The notes beneath the pieces were generated by a model that had not been told where the DNA came from, made no database searches, and was given only the letters and a program-made list of their open reading frames with translations. Made by a program: the position numbers and the translations under genes. From an uncultured Prevotella sp. (GTDB taxonomy: Bacteria; Bacteroidota; Bacteroidia; Bacteroidales; Bacteroidaceae), in contig CALCHM010000125.1 in NCBI GenBank assembly GCA_937901345.1, positions 1 to 14,182 of the forward strand: a stretch of 14,182 bases of DNA. Direction: 5' to 3'. Shown piece by piece: positions 1 through 7,068 of the stretch; position 1 is the stretch's first letter; each line of letters begins with the position of its first letter.

Positions 1-74
1 CAAATCCGAAATTGAGGAGCAACGCAGCAGTTTGCTCATTATGACACAACGCCCTCCAGAAGGGAATGATAGGT

Positions 75-1874
75 TTATTCGCGTCCAGCACGCTTACGTG
101 CCAAATGATCTAAGATAACCTTGCGCATTCGCATGGACTTGGGCGTTACTTCAAGGTATTCATCTTCCTTGATGTACTCCAAGGCTTCTTCGAGCGAGAA
201 AATGATGGGCGGAATGATGCGCGCTTTGTCGTCGGCGCCCGATGCGCGCATGTTCGTGAGTTGCTTTGCCTTCGTTACGTTAATCACGAGGTCGTTGTCG
301 TGGATGTGTTCGCCAACAACCTGTCCGGCATAGACTTCATCTTGCGGATTGATGAAGAACCTACCGCGGTCTTGCAAGTGGTCAATGGCATAAGCGTAGG
401 CCGTACCTCCCTCGAGAGCTACCAACGATCCGTTTTGGCGGCGAACGATTTCGCCCTTAAAGGGTTGGTATTCCTTAAAGCGGTGTGCCATTATGGCTTC
501 GCCCTGAGAGGCGGTGAGCACGTTAGTGCGCAATCCGATGATGCCGCGCGAGGGGATGTTAAACTCAATATCCACACGGTCGCCTATAGTGAGCATGGAG
601 GTAACATCTCCCTTACGGCGCGTAACGAGGTCAATCATGCGCGAAGAGAATTCTTCGGGGACATTGATGGTGAGTTCTTCGATAGGTTCGTGGCGCACAC
701 CGTCAATCTCCTTATAGATAACCTGAGGTTGTCCGACCTGCAACTCGTAACCTTCGCGGCGCATGGTTTCGATGAGCACCGAGAGGTGAAGCACCCCGCG
801 ACCACTAACTACCCATGCGTCGGCGCCTTCCGTCTTGCTCACGCGCAGCGCCAAGTCTTTCTCCAATTCCTTCTCAAGGCGGTCGTTGATGTGGCGCGAC
901 GTGCAGAACTTACCTTCCTTACCGAAGAAGGGAGAGTTATTAATGGTGAAGAGCATTGACATGGTGGGTTCGTCAATGGCAATCGTGGGGAGCGGTTCGG
1001 GATTTTCGAAATCGCAAATCGTATCGCCAATGTCGAAGCGTTCGAGTCCGACCACGGCACAAATGTCGCCGCTGCCCACGCTCTTCGTCTTCACGCGTCC
1101 CATTCCTTCAAAGGTGTGAACTTCCTTGATTTTCGTCTTCTCAAACGTGCCATCACGGTGAGCAATCGTGATGTTCATGCCTTCAGAAATCTCGCCGCGA
1201 TGTACGCGACCGATGGCGATGCGCCCGGTATAGTTAGAGTAATCCAACGACGTGATCAACATCTGCGGCGTTCCCTCATGGCGCTCGGGGGCAGGAATGA
1301 TTTCTACGATTTTGTCAAGAAGGTATTCAATAGAGTCTGTGGGGGTGGCGTAATCTTCACCCATCCAGTTGTTCTTTGCCGAACCGTAAACCACGGTAAA
1401 GTCCAACTGCTCCTCCGTAGCGTTGAGGTCGCACATGAGGTCGAAAACCATTTCGTAAACCTCCTCGGGGCGACAATTGGGTTTGTCTACCTTGTTGACA
1501 ACGACGAGCGGTTTCAGCCCAATTTCAAGCGCCTTCTGAAGCACGAAGCGCGTCTGAGGCATGGGTCCTTCGAAGGCGTCAACGAGCAGGATGCAACCGT
1601 CTGCCATGTTGAGCACACGCTCCACTTCTCCTCCAAAGTCAGAGTGCCCAGGAGTGTCGATGATGTTGATTTTCGTGCCCTTGTAATTGATGGATACGTT
1701 CTTCGAAAGAATCGTGATGCCTCGTTCGCGCTCCAAGTCATTGTTGTCGAGCATGAGGTCGCCCGAGTTTTGGTTACTGCGAAAGAGGTTGCCCGCAAGG
1801 AGCATTTTGTCGACAAGGGTAGTCTTTCCGTGGTCAACGTGTGCGATGATGGCAATATTGCGAATGTCCTGCAT
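75..1874 (-). CDS. typA: Translational GTPase TypA/BipA
   Basis: This is a ribosome-associated GTPase of the EF-G/LepA family, known for a role in ribosome assembly and stress or low-temperature growth. The 599-residue product has the usual family length. The G motifs are in order: G1 AHVDHGKT (11-18), G2 RGITI (51-55), G3 DTPGH (73-77), G4 NKVD (127-130) and G5 SAK (165-167). The EF-Tu-like domain 2, the EF-G-like domains and the TypA-specific C-terminus follow. The start MQDIRNIAIIAHVDHGKTT places the P-loop at the normal distance from the N-terminus, and no longer start is needed. It is a single gene read away from the pgpH-like gene, with its own promoter about 100 bp upstream. The opposite strand carries long open frames (for example 1116-1880) that are shadows of this conserved gene. 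Confidence 0.97.
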   Translation of the reverse strand: MQDIRNIAIIAHVDHGKTTLVDKMLLAGNLFRSNQNSGDLMLDNNDLERERGITILSKNVSINYKGTKINIIDTPGHSDFGGEVERVLNMADGCILLVDAFEGPMPQTRFVLQKALEIGLKPLVVVNKVDKPNCRPEEVYEMVFDLMCDLNATEEQLDFTVVYGSAKNNWMGEDYATPTDSIEYLLDKIVEIIPAPERHEGTPQMLITSLDYSNYTGRIAIGRVHRGEISEGMNITIAHRDGTFEKTKIKEVHTFEGMGRVKTKSVGSGDICAVVGLERFDIGDTICDFENPEPLPTIAIDEPTMSMLFTINNSPFFGKEGKFCTSRHINDRLEKELEKDLALRVSKTEGADAWVVSGRGVLHLSVLIETMRREGYELQVGQPQVIYKEIDGVRHEPIEELTINVPEEFSSRMIDLVTRRKGDVTSMLTIGDRVDIEFNIPSRGIIGLRTNVLTASQGEAIMAHRFKEYQPFKGEIVRRQNGSLVALEGGTAYAYAIDHLQDRGRFFINPQDEVYAGQVVGEHIHDNDLVINVTKAKQLTNMRASGADDKARIIPPIIFSLEEALEYIKEDEYLEVTPKSMRMRKVILDHLARKRAGRE

Positions 1875-1977
1875 AAATGAAAAATAGGTATAATGGAGGA
1901 TGATGAGGGGGAATCTGCTGTACGCTCCTTCTTCTAACTCAGAGCGTTCGGGGCATATCTCGCCTCATTTTTACCTG

Positions 1978-2009
1978 CAAAATTAACGCACACCCCAAAA
2001 ACTGCCAAA
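1978..2009 (-). promoter_or_regulatory. Bacteroidota-type promoter of typA
   Basis: Read on the minus strand, TTTG (2006-2009) is followed after 20 bp by TAATTTTG (1978-1985). This matches the Bacteroidota -33/-7 consensus exactly. Transcription would start near 1971-1973, giving a leader of about 100 nt before the ATG at 1874. The assignment is by consensus only. Confidence 0.7.
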
Positions 2010-2046
2010 ATTCTCCCTTGATTTCTAAAATCGAGGAGGGTAATTA

Positions 2047-2076
2047 TTTGGCGAATACTTTAAATTCGTACTTTTG
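2047..2076 (+). promoter_or_regulatory. Bacteroidota-type promoter of the pgpH-like gene
   Basis: TTTG (2047-2050), an 18-bp spacer and TACTTTTG (2069-2076) fit the Bacteroidota consensus, although the spacer is at the short end. The perfect palindrome CTTTGCAAAG (2077-2086) lies just where transcription should start. The promoter is back to back with that of typA, with the two -33 boxes about 37 bp apart. Confidence 0.65.
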
Positions 2077-2238
2077 CTTTGCAAAGTGAAAATTAGGGAG
2101 TAAACAACTTTGCACGAGCAAACGAGTGACATTCAGAACAATCACCCTCAACCAACCGTTGCACTCGCCTACAAACTGAGGCACCTTGCCGTCATCATTT
2201 CATCCATAAGTTTACTTGCCCATTCCATTATCGTAATT

Positions 2239-4305
2239 ATGTCAAAAAAACAAATACACATCAGTCGCTCACGTATTGCCATCGTGATTCTCAGCATTGT
2301 TATTTGTGCTGCATTCTTGCTGACATTTGCCCCCCGACAAACCACACAATTTGGGTACGAATATCAACCCAACAAACCATGGCGCTACTCTACGCTCATT
2401 GCTGAGTTTGACTTTCCCGTGTTACGCTCAGAAACGGAGCAACAACATTTGCGAGATAGCATTCGCAATGCCCACCAACCCTATTATCAAGTACAAGCTG
2501 AAATTGGCACACAACAACTGGCGCTCTTCAAACAAGACATCGCTGCCGGTAAGTTCAGCAACGTGCCACAAGGTTGCTTGAAGTTTGCTGAGGACCAATT
2601 GCGTCGCGTCTATGCCGAAGGAATCCTTTCCCCCAAGGAATATGGCGAACTCAAGACGACCTACCCCAACGGCATTCGAGTTGTGAGCGCGCAACGTGCT
2701 ACACACAAAAAGTTGGACGACATCTTCTCTACACGCACAGCCTACGAATCCATCATCAATGCCGACTCCCTTCAGAGATGGGGCACGTTGTTGCAAACAT
2801 GCAATCTAAACGCTTATTTGCAACCCAACCTTTCTTACGACTCCCGCAAAAACACAGCGGTTCTGGAGGATGCATACGCTAGCATCGGACAATTTAGTAC
2901 ACTTGTTCAAGCAGGGCAAAAAATTATCAGTCAGGGCGACATCGTAACCCCAGGAATGGAAAGCATTCTCAACTCGCTAAAAGATGCACTTGACAAACGG
3001 CAAGGCGAGCACCACTCGGATTGGTGGGTGCTACTCGGACAATTTTTGTTTGCCACCCTCGTTTTCTTAGCCCTCTTCACTTACATCTACCTCTTCCGAC
3101 GTGATTACATGGAGCGCAACAATGTGCTTCTCTTGTTGTTTACCTTAAACACGTCACTGCCGCTCATCACCTACCTCACGGCTGCTCACACCAGTCTGAG
3201 CGTATATATCATCCCCTTCGCTATCGTGCCGATGTTCGTTCGCATCTTCCTCGATACACGAACCTCGCTCGTTGTGACGCTAGTCATCGCCCTCCTGTCT
3301 TCACTCGTGGCAACCGATCAATACGAGTTCCTGTTGGTGCAGATACTCGTTGGATTCAACACCATCTACTCTCTGAAGGAAGTGACCGAACGTTCACAGG
3401 TGTTGCGCGTAGCCTTCTTCAATATTCTTGTGGCATGGGTGGTGTGCTTCAGTCTTGATTTGGTACGCGGTATAACCTTCACGTCTTGGGACGACATTCT
3501 CCGTTTTGATTATCACCGATACGTTGATCTTGCTATCAGTGGTGGTCTCCAACTCTTGGCCTATCCTTTGATGTATGTAGTAGAGCGCATCTTTGGATTT
3601 ACCTCAAGCGTTACACTAATCGAACTCATGAACTTCAACGAAGGCCTCCTAAGTCGCATGTCACGCGAAGCCAAGGGAACATTTAACCACACCATACAAG
3701 TGAGCAACCTTGCTGCCGAAGTGGCGCGTGCAATTGGTGCGAAACCGCTACTTGCCCGTGTCGGTGCGCTCTACCATGATATTGGTAAATTAGGAAACCC
3801 CGTCTTCTTCACCGAAAATCAATCAGGCGTAAATCCCCATGATAAATTAGACGAACTCACAAGTGCAAGAATCATTATCGATCATGTAAATAACGGACTA
3901 CGCCTAGCTGAAGAATATTCCCTTCCACAAGTTGTGCGTGAATTTATCACCACCCACCACGGCAAGGGCATGGCAAAATACTTTGCTATTCAGTGGCAAA
4001 ACAAACATCCTGAAGAAACGTTTAACCCCGAAGCATTCACCTACCCTGGGCACTATCCCAATACGGCCGAACAAGCCGCACTGATGATGTGCGATGCTGT
4101 TGAAGCGGCATCACGCAGTTTAAAAGAATACACCGAGGAAAGCATCTCAAACCTTGTCAACAAAATCATCGACACACAACTTCGCGAAGGATGCTATAAC
4201 AACTGTCCCATCACCTTTGCGGATATAGACCTAGCCAAACAAACACTCATCGAAAGTCTCATGCGAGCCTACCATACACGCATCGCATATCCGGAACTCA
4301 AATAA
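2239..4305 (+). CDS. Membrane HD-domain phosphohydrolase, PgpH/YqfF family
   Basis: The family (7TMR-HDED, 7TM and HD domains) includes Listeria PgpH, a membrane cyclic-di-AMP phosphodiesterase. Numbering from the ATG at 2239 (688 residues): one N-terminal membrane helix at about 9-31, an extracytoplasmic 7TMR-HDED region at about 35-255, a block of seven or so membrane helices at about 260-450, and a cytoplasmic HD domain from about 465. The HD domain shows FNHT (H484), YHDIGK (H513-D514), THHGKG (H573-H574) and CDAVE (D619), which are the expected metal ligands. I chose this ATG because the peptide begins with a short basic segment and then the first helix, as in the family. The frame is open upstream to a TTG at 2110, which would add 43 unrelated-looking residues. 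The gene has its own promoter. Hydrolysis of cyclic-di-AMP is inferred from homology. Confidence 0.88.
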   Translation: MSKKQIHISRSRIAIVILSIVICAAFLLTFAPRQTTQFGYEYQPNKPWRYSTLIAEFDFPVLRSETEQQHLRDSIRNAHQPYYQVQAEIGTQQLALFKQDIAAGKFSNVPQGCLKFAEDQLRRVYAEGILSPKEYGELKTTYPNGIRVVSAQRATHKKLDDIFSTRTAYESIINADSLQRWGTLLQTCNLNAYLQPNLSYDSRKNTAVLEDAYASIGQFSTLVQAGQKIISQGDIVTPGMESILNSLKDALDKRQGEHHSDWWVLLGQFLFATLVFLALFTYIYLFRRDYMERNNVLLLLFTLNTSLPLITYLTAAHTSLSVYIIPFAIVPMFVRIFLDTRTSLVVTLVIALLSSLVATDQYEFLLVQILVGFNTIYSLKEVTERSQVLRVAFFNILVAWVVCFSLDLVRGITFTSWDDILRFDYHRYVDLAISGGLQLLAYPLMYVVERIFGFTSSVTLIELMNFNEGLLSRMSREAKGTFNHTIQVSNLAAEVARAIGAKPLLARVGALYHDIGKLGNPVFFTENQSGVNPHDKLDELTSARIIIDHVNNGLRLAEEYSLPQVVREFITTHHGKGMAKYFAIQWQNKHPEETFNPEAFTYPGHYPNTAEQAALMMCDAVEAASRSLKEYTEESISNLVNKIIDTQLREGCYNNCPITFADIDLAKQTLIESLMRAYHTRIAYPELK

Positions 4306-4344
4306 GTTTGATACCCTAAAACAACAGAAAAAGACACGCAACTA

Positions 4345-4375
4345 TTTGCCAACACAAAATAAATCAGTAATTTTG
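4345..4375 (+). promoter_or_regulatory. Bacteroidota-type promoter of rplS
   Basis: TTTG (4345-4348), a 19-bp spacer and TAATTTTG (4368-4375) form a textbook Bacteroidota promoter. The leader to the rplS ATG at 4468 would be about 85 nt. This separates rplS transcriptionally from the upstream pgpH-like gene. Confidence 0.75.
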
Positions 4376-4467
4376 CACCGCTTTTCCGCGTAACCGCTGT
4401 CAGAACCGAAGCGAAAACGGCTGAGAATGTTGCGCTGGGGCGATAACAATTTAACAACTAAATCACA

Positions 4468-4830
4468 ATGGCAGATTTACTCAAAATTGCTGAAGAAGCA
4501 TTTGCTACTGGTAAGCAGCACCCCACTTTTAAGGCTGGTGACACTGTAACTGTAGCTTACAAGATCGTCGAAGGTAACAAGGAACGCGTACAGCTTTACC
4601 GCGGTGTTGTAATCAAGATCGCTGGTCACGGCGAAAAGAAGCGTTTCACAGTTCGCAAGATGTCAGGTACTGTGGGTGTAGAACGTATCTTCCCCCTCGA
4701 ATCACCTGCAATCGAAAGCATTGAAGTGAACAAGATTGGTAAGGTTCGTCGCGCGAAGCTCTACTATCTCCGTGCGCTCACTGGTAAGAAGGCACGCATC
4801 AAGGAAAAGCGTGTTGCTACTAAGGGCTAA
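4468..4830 (+). CDS. rplS: 50S ribosomal protein L19
   Basis: This large-subunit ribosomal protein sits at the interface with the 30S subunit. The 120-residue product has the whole L19 fold with the hallmark stretches RVQLYRGVVIKI, FTVRKMSGTVGVERIFP, SPAIESIEV and RRAKLYYLRALTGKKARIKE, and a basic C-terminus. The start MADLLKIAEEAFATGKQHP is typical of Bacteroidota L19. Codon use is strongly biased (GGT, CGT, AAG, ATC), as expected for a highly expressed gene. It stands alone, with its own promoter and a strong terminator. The usual trmD/rpsP/rimM neighbours of Proteobacteria are absent, and the flanking genes are unrelated. Confidence 0.98.
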   Translation: MADLLKIAEEAFATGKQHPTFKAGDTVTVAYKIVEGNKERVQLYRGVVIKIAGHGEKKRFTVRKMSGTVGVERIFPLESPAIESIEVNKIGKVRRAKLYYLRALTGKKARIKEKRVATKG

Positions 4831-4846
4831 ACCAAACCTCACAAAA

Positions 4847-4893
4847 AAAGAAACATCCGAAAATCCTGCGGGACTTTCGGATGTTTCTTTTTA
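4847..4893 (+). terminator. Rho-independent terminator of rplS
   Basis: AAAGAAACATCCGAAA (4847-4862) pairs perfectly over 16 bp with TTTCGGATGTTTCTTT (4875-4890), with a 12-nt loop and a following T-rich run. It lies 16 bp after the rplS stop codon. Confidence 0.9.
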
Positions 4894-4906
4894 TTATTGC
4901 CGGTTG

Positions 4907-4942
4907 AGAATATCTAGAGTCTCTAGAGCATCTAGATTTTCT
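4907..4942. repeat. 36-bp near-palindrome with three TCTAGA sites
   Basis: The segment is symmetrical around CTCTAGAG (4921-4928), with ATCTAGA and TCTAGAT on either side. Three of 18 base pairs mismatch. It lies between the converging rplS and transporter genes, 21 bp from the transporter stop codon, and could act as a weak terminator for the minus strand. CTCGAG and GAGCTC follow directly (4941-4949), so the stretch is unusually dense in six-base palindromes. Confidence 0.6.
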
Positions 4943-4962
4943 CGAGCTCTAAGAATCCTCCT

Positions 4963-6624
4963 CTATCCCAACCACATCATTACCAATACTTGAGCAATGA
5001 TAACTCGCATAAACATGCAGAAGGGATAGACCGTGGCATAAGCAATATTGGCTTTATCTCCGGGGAGAATATCACTCGCATAGTTGAGCGCAATTGGGTT
5101 TGCCATCGCACCACAAAGCATTCCGGCTGTGGTGGGGACACTTTTTTTCATCCATACTACGGAAACAACGCCCATGATGAAGACAGGAACGAGCGTAATG
5201 AGTAATCCGTAACCAATCCACGCAAGTGCTTGGGGTTGCATAACCGTAGATAGGAATTCAGAACCTGCGTCAAGACCGAGACATGCCAGGTACATGGAAA
5301 GCCCAAGAGAACGAAGCATGAGGTTGGCACTTGTAGTCGTGTAAGCAACCATGTGAAGGCGCGGGCCGTAAGCACCAATCAAGATACCCATAATTATAGG
5401 ACCACCAGCTAGCCCAAGTCGAACGGGGAAGGTCATTGAGGGAATATGGAATGGTATGCATCCGAGCACCAAACCGAGAACGATACCGATAAATATGGTC
5501 ACCATATTGGGTTCGTTGAGCACCTTAACAGCATTACCCAATTCCTCCGCTACCTGCTTGAGACGCTCTTTTTCGCCCACAACAGTGATGCGGTCACCCA
5601 TGCGAATCACGAGATCGGGAGTAGCAACCAACTGAATGCCCGCACGCTTCACACGACTGACATTCACGCCATAGCGCTTACGCAATTGCAAATCGCCCAA
5701 ACGGCGTCCATTAACGTGAGCGCGGGTCACAAGAATACGTTGCGAAACGAGTTTCGTGTCGAGCGAATCCCAATCTATTTCCTTAGCATTCCAGTCCGTA
5801 CGATCAAGTTTTCCGAAAAAAACGGTGAGTTGATCCACAAATTTCGATTCCGTGATGAGCAACACAAGGTCATCTTCCTGCACAACCGTTTCAGAAGTAG
5901 GAAGAATCGCATTTTCTCCACGCCAAATACGCGTAATAACAAATTTGCTTTCGTCAAACCCAGCTATCGTTGCGAGCGACTTATTAAATATTGCGGGGTT
6001 GCAAACGCGAAATGAAGCAATAAAGGCTTCGCCACGTGGTTTCGCCTCAACGGCACGCTCATGTCGGAGCAACCAGTTTTTCATCAATACCAAGGCAACA
6101 ATCACCCCCACCATACCTAGCGGATAAGTTACGGCACAACTCAATGCTGCACCTGCAGAACTCTCGCCTACCATTTTGAGTGTTTGTTGTGCCGCCCCAA
6201 GAGCAGGTGTGTTCGTTGTAGCACCACAAAGGATCCCCATCATGTCTCCCAAAGGATACCCTGTGAACCACAGAATAGCAAGTGTCATCAGCGTGCCCAA
6301 TAGCACGACACCTGCAGCTAGCATATTGAGTTGAGTACCTCCAGTTCGAAAAGCACTAAGAAAACCAGGACCGACTTGAAGACCGAGGGTGTAAACAAAA
6401 AGTATGAGACCAAAGGATTCTGCATAACTAAGCATTTGGTTGTCTATTTCCAATCCGAGACTTCCTGCTAGAATCCCAATAAAGAATACGAACGTTACAC
6501 CGAGTGTAATACCCCGGAAGCGTATCTTACCCAAACTGAGTCCTATCGCACAGATAAGACATATCACGATAACTGCCTGAACAGCAGAATGAGAAAACAG
6601 CGTTTCGCTAATCCACGAAGACAT
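4963..6624 (-). CDS. AspT/YidE/YbjL-family transporter with two RCK_C domains
   Basis: The product is an inner-membrane protein of the aspartate:alanine exchanger family (AAE, TC 2.A.81). The 553 residues have the family's characteristic plan. A first block of membrane helices (about 13-182) carries the motif GATTNTPALGAAQQ (134-147). Two soluble RCK_C/TrkA_C modules follow at about 200-268 and 290-362, the second ending in MGDRITVVGE. A second membrane block (about 372-551) repeats the motif as GAMANPIALNYA (505-516), which reflects the internal duplication. The substrate cannot be read from the sequence. AspT exchanges aspartate and alanine, but most Bacteroidota relatives are uncharacterised, and a dicarboxylate or amino acid is plausible. 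It is a single gene converging on rplS and diverging from mmdA. The RCK_C domains suggest gating by a bound ligand. Confidence 0.88.
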   Translation of the reverse strand: MSSWISETLFSHSAVQAVIVICLICAIGLSLGKIRFRGITLGVTFVFFIGILAGSLGLEIDNQMLSYAESFGLILFVYTLGLQVGPGFLSAFRTGGTQLNMLAAGVVLLGTLMTLAILWFTGYPLGDMMGILCGATTNTPALGAAQQTLKMVGESSAGAALSCAVTYPLGMVGVIVALVLMKNWLLRHERAVEAKPRGEAFIASFRVCNPAIFNKSLATIAGFDESKFVITRIWRGENAILPTSETVVQEDDLVLLITESKFVDQLTVFFGKLDRTDWNAKEIDWDSLDTKLVSQRILVTRAHVNGRRLGDLQLRKRYGVNVSRVKRAGIQLVATPDLVIRMGDRITVVGEKERLKQVAEELGNAVKVLNEPNMVTIFIGIVLGLVLGCIPFHIPSMTFPVRLGLAGGPIIMGILIGAYGPRLHMVAYTTTSANLMLRSLGLSMYLACLGLDAGSEFLSTVMQPQALAWIGYGLLITLVPVFIMGVVSVVWMKKSVPTTAGMLCGAMANPIALNYASDILPGDKANIAYATVYPFCMFMRVIIAQVLVMMWLG

Positions 6625-6639
6625 AAATAAAACTTGCTA

Positions 6640-6683
6640 GGACAAGGGTTAAGTTAATTTTGTCCTTAATGGGGACAAAAGTA
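6640..6683 (-). promoter_or_regulatory. Transporter promoter -7 box with GGACAA inverted repeats
   Basis: On the minus strand TACTTTTG (6676-6683) fits the Bacteroidota -7 box for the transporter, about 50 bp before its ATG. No clear -33 TTTG is visible. The box overlaps a perfect inverted repeat, TTTTGTCC (6658-6665) and GGACAAAA (6673-6680), with a 7-bp gap. A third half-site GGACAA lies at 6640-6645. The left arm also overlaps a plus-strand TAATTTTG (6655-6662). This layout suits a repressor operator, but that is inference. Confidence 0.4.
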
Positions 6684-6907
6684 CTAATAATCTCTGAATA
6701 AATAAGCGGAACATAATAAGGAAATGACACCATATTCCCGAAACGCTAAAAAAGAAAAACGGATTATTTCACACCATCTTCTTGATTGTTTTCACAAGAA
6801 TGGAATGTCTATTTTCTTGTTTAATATTTAATCGTTAGAAAAGATGCAAGATGTTGTAAAAATGGTGTTTTTTACCTAATTATATAGCAAGCATTACACT
6901 TTTTTCT
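6684..6907. other. AT-rich intergenic DNA upstream of the mmd operon
   Basis: The stretch lies between the divergent transporter and mmdA genes. It is AT-rich, with homopolymer A and T tracts, and contains no credible gene. A weak inverted repeat of GTAAAA (6856-6861) and TTTTAC is the only structure I noticed. Confidence 0.5.
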
Positions 6908-6915
6908 TAATTTTG
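6908..6915 (+). promoter_or_regulatory. Probable -7 box of the mmd operon promoter
   Basis: TAATTTTG matches the Bacteroidota -7 element, and its context ATTTTGCACCG is shared with the rplS promoter. No TTTG is found 18-21 bp upstream, so the -33 element is weak or absent, which may mean the promoter needs an activator. The leader to the mmdA ATG would be about 150 nt. Confidence 0.5.
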
Positions 6916-6936
6916 CACCGATAAGGAGGTGACGTT

Positions 6937-6993
6937 TTGTTTAAAAAAGTTTCTAAGGAAAACCAAAATAAGAACTCTTCTTCCTCCAAGTAA
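6937..6993 (+). CDS. Possible leader peptide upstream of mmdA (18 codons)
   Basis: An 18-codon frame starts at TTG (6937) and ends at TAA (6991-6993). It reads MFKKVSKENQNKNSSSSK and is rich in Lys, Asn and Ser. It is preceded at 7 nt by AAGGAGGTGA, almost the full complement of the 16S rRNA 3' end. That is unusual in Bacteroidota, whose genes mostly lack Shine-Dalgarno sites. It lies in the transcribed leader between the -7 box and the two palindromes. No homologue is known to me, and the match could be chance. Confidence 0.25.
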   Translation: MFKKVSKENQNKNSSSSK

Positions 6994-7005
6994 TTAATGG
7001 AATTA

Positions 7006-7035
7006 GTAAAGTTACTTTACGCGCTTAGCGCTAAG
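7006..7035. promoter_or_regulatory. Two adjacent perfect palindromes in the mmdA leader
   Basis: GTAAAGT-T-ACTTTAC (7006-7020) is a perfect 7+1+7 inverted repeat. Three bases later CTTAGCGCTAAG (7024-7035) is a perfect 12-bp palindrome. Both are within 65 bp of the mmdA start codon. They could be protein-binding sites or small RNA hairpins near the ribosome-binding region. No T-run follows, so a terminator is unlikely. Confidence 0.55.
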
Positions 7036-7068
7036 GTGCAACAAACACATACTTAGTATTATCAAACT

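Noticed and set aside
1..74. Edges of possible neighbouring genes: a plus frame open from 2 to 118, and a minus-strand ATG at 40 open to the left edge
   Set aside because: The plus frame overlaps the end of typA antisense. The minus frame has only 13 codons in the window and no supporting signal. The GAGCAA/TTGCTC hairpin (17-37) lacks a T-run and is not a clear terminator.
1116..1880. Long plus-strand open frame (254 codons) and others opposite typA, such as 261-959
   Set aside because: They lie wholly antisense to the clearly conserved typA gene and have no recognisable domains. Open antisense frames are common opposite biased coding sequence.
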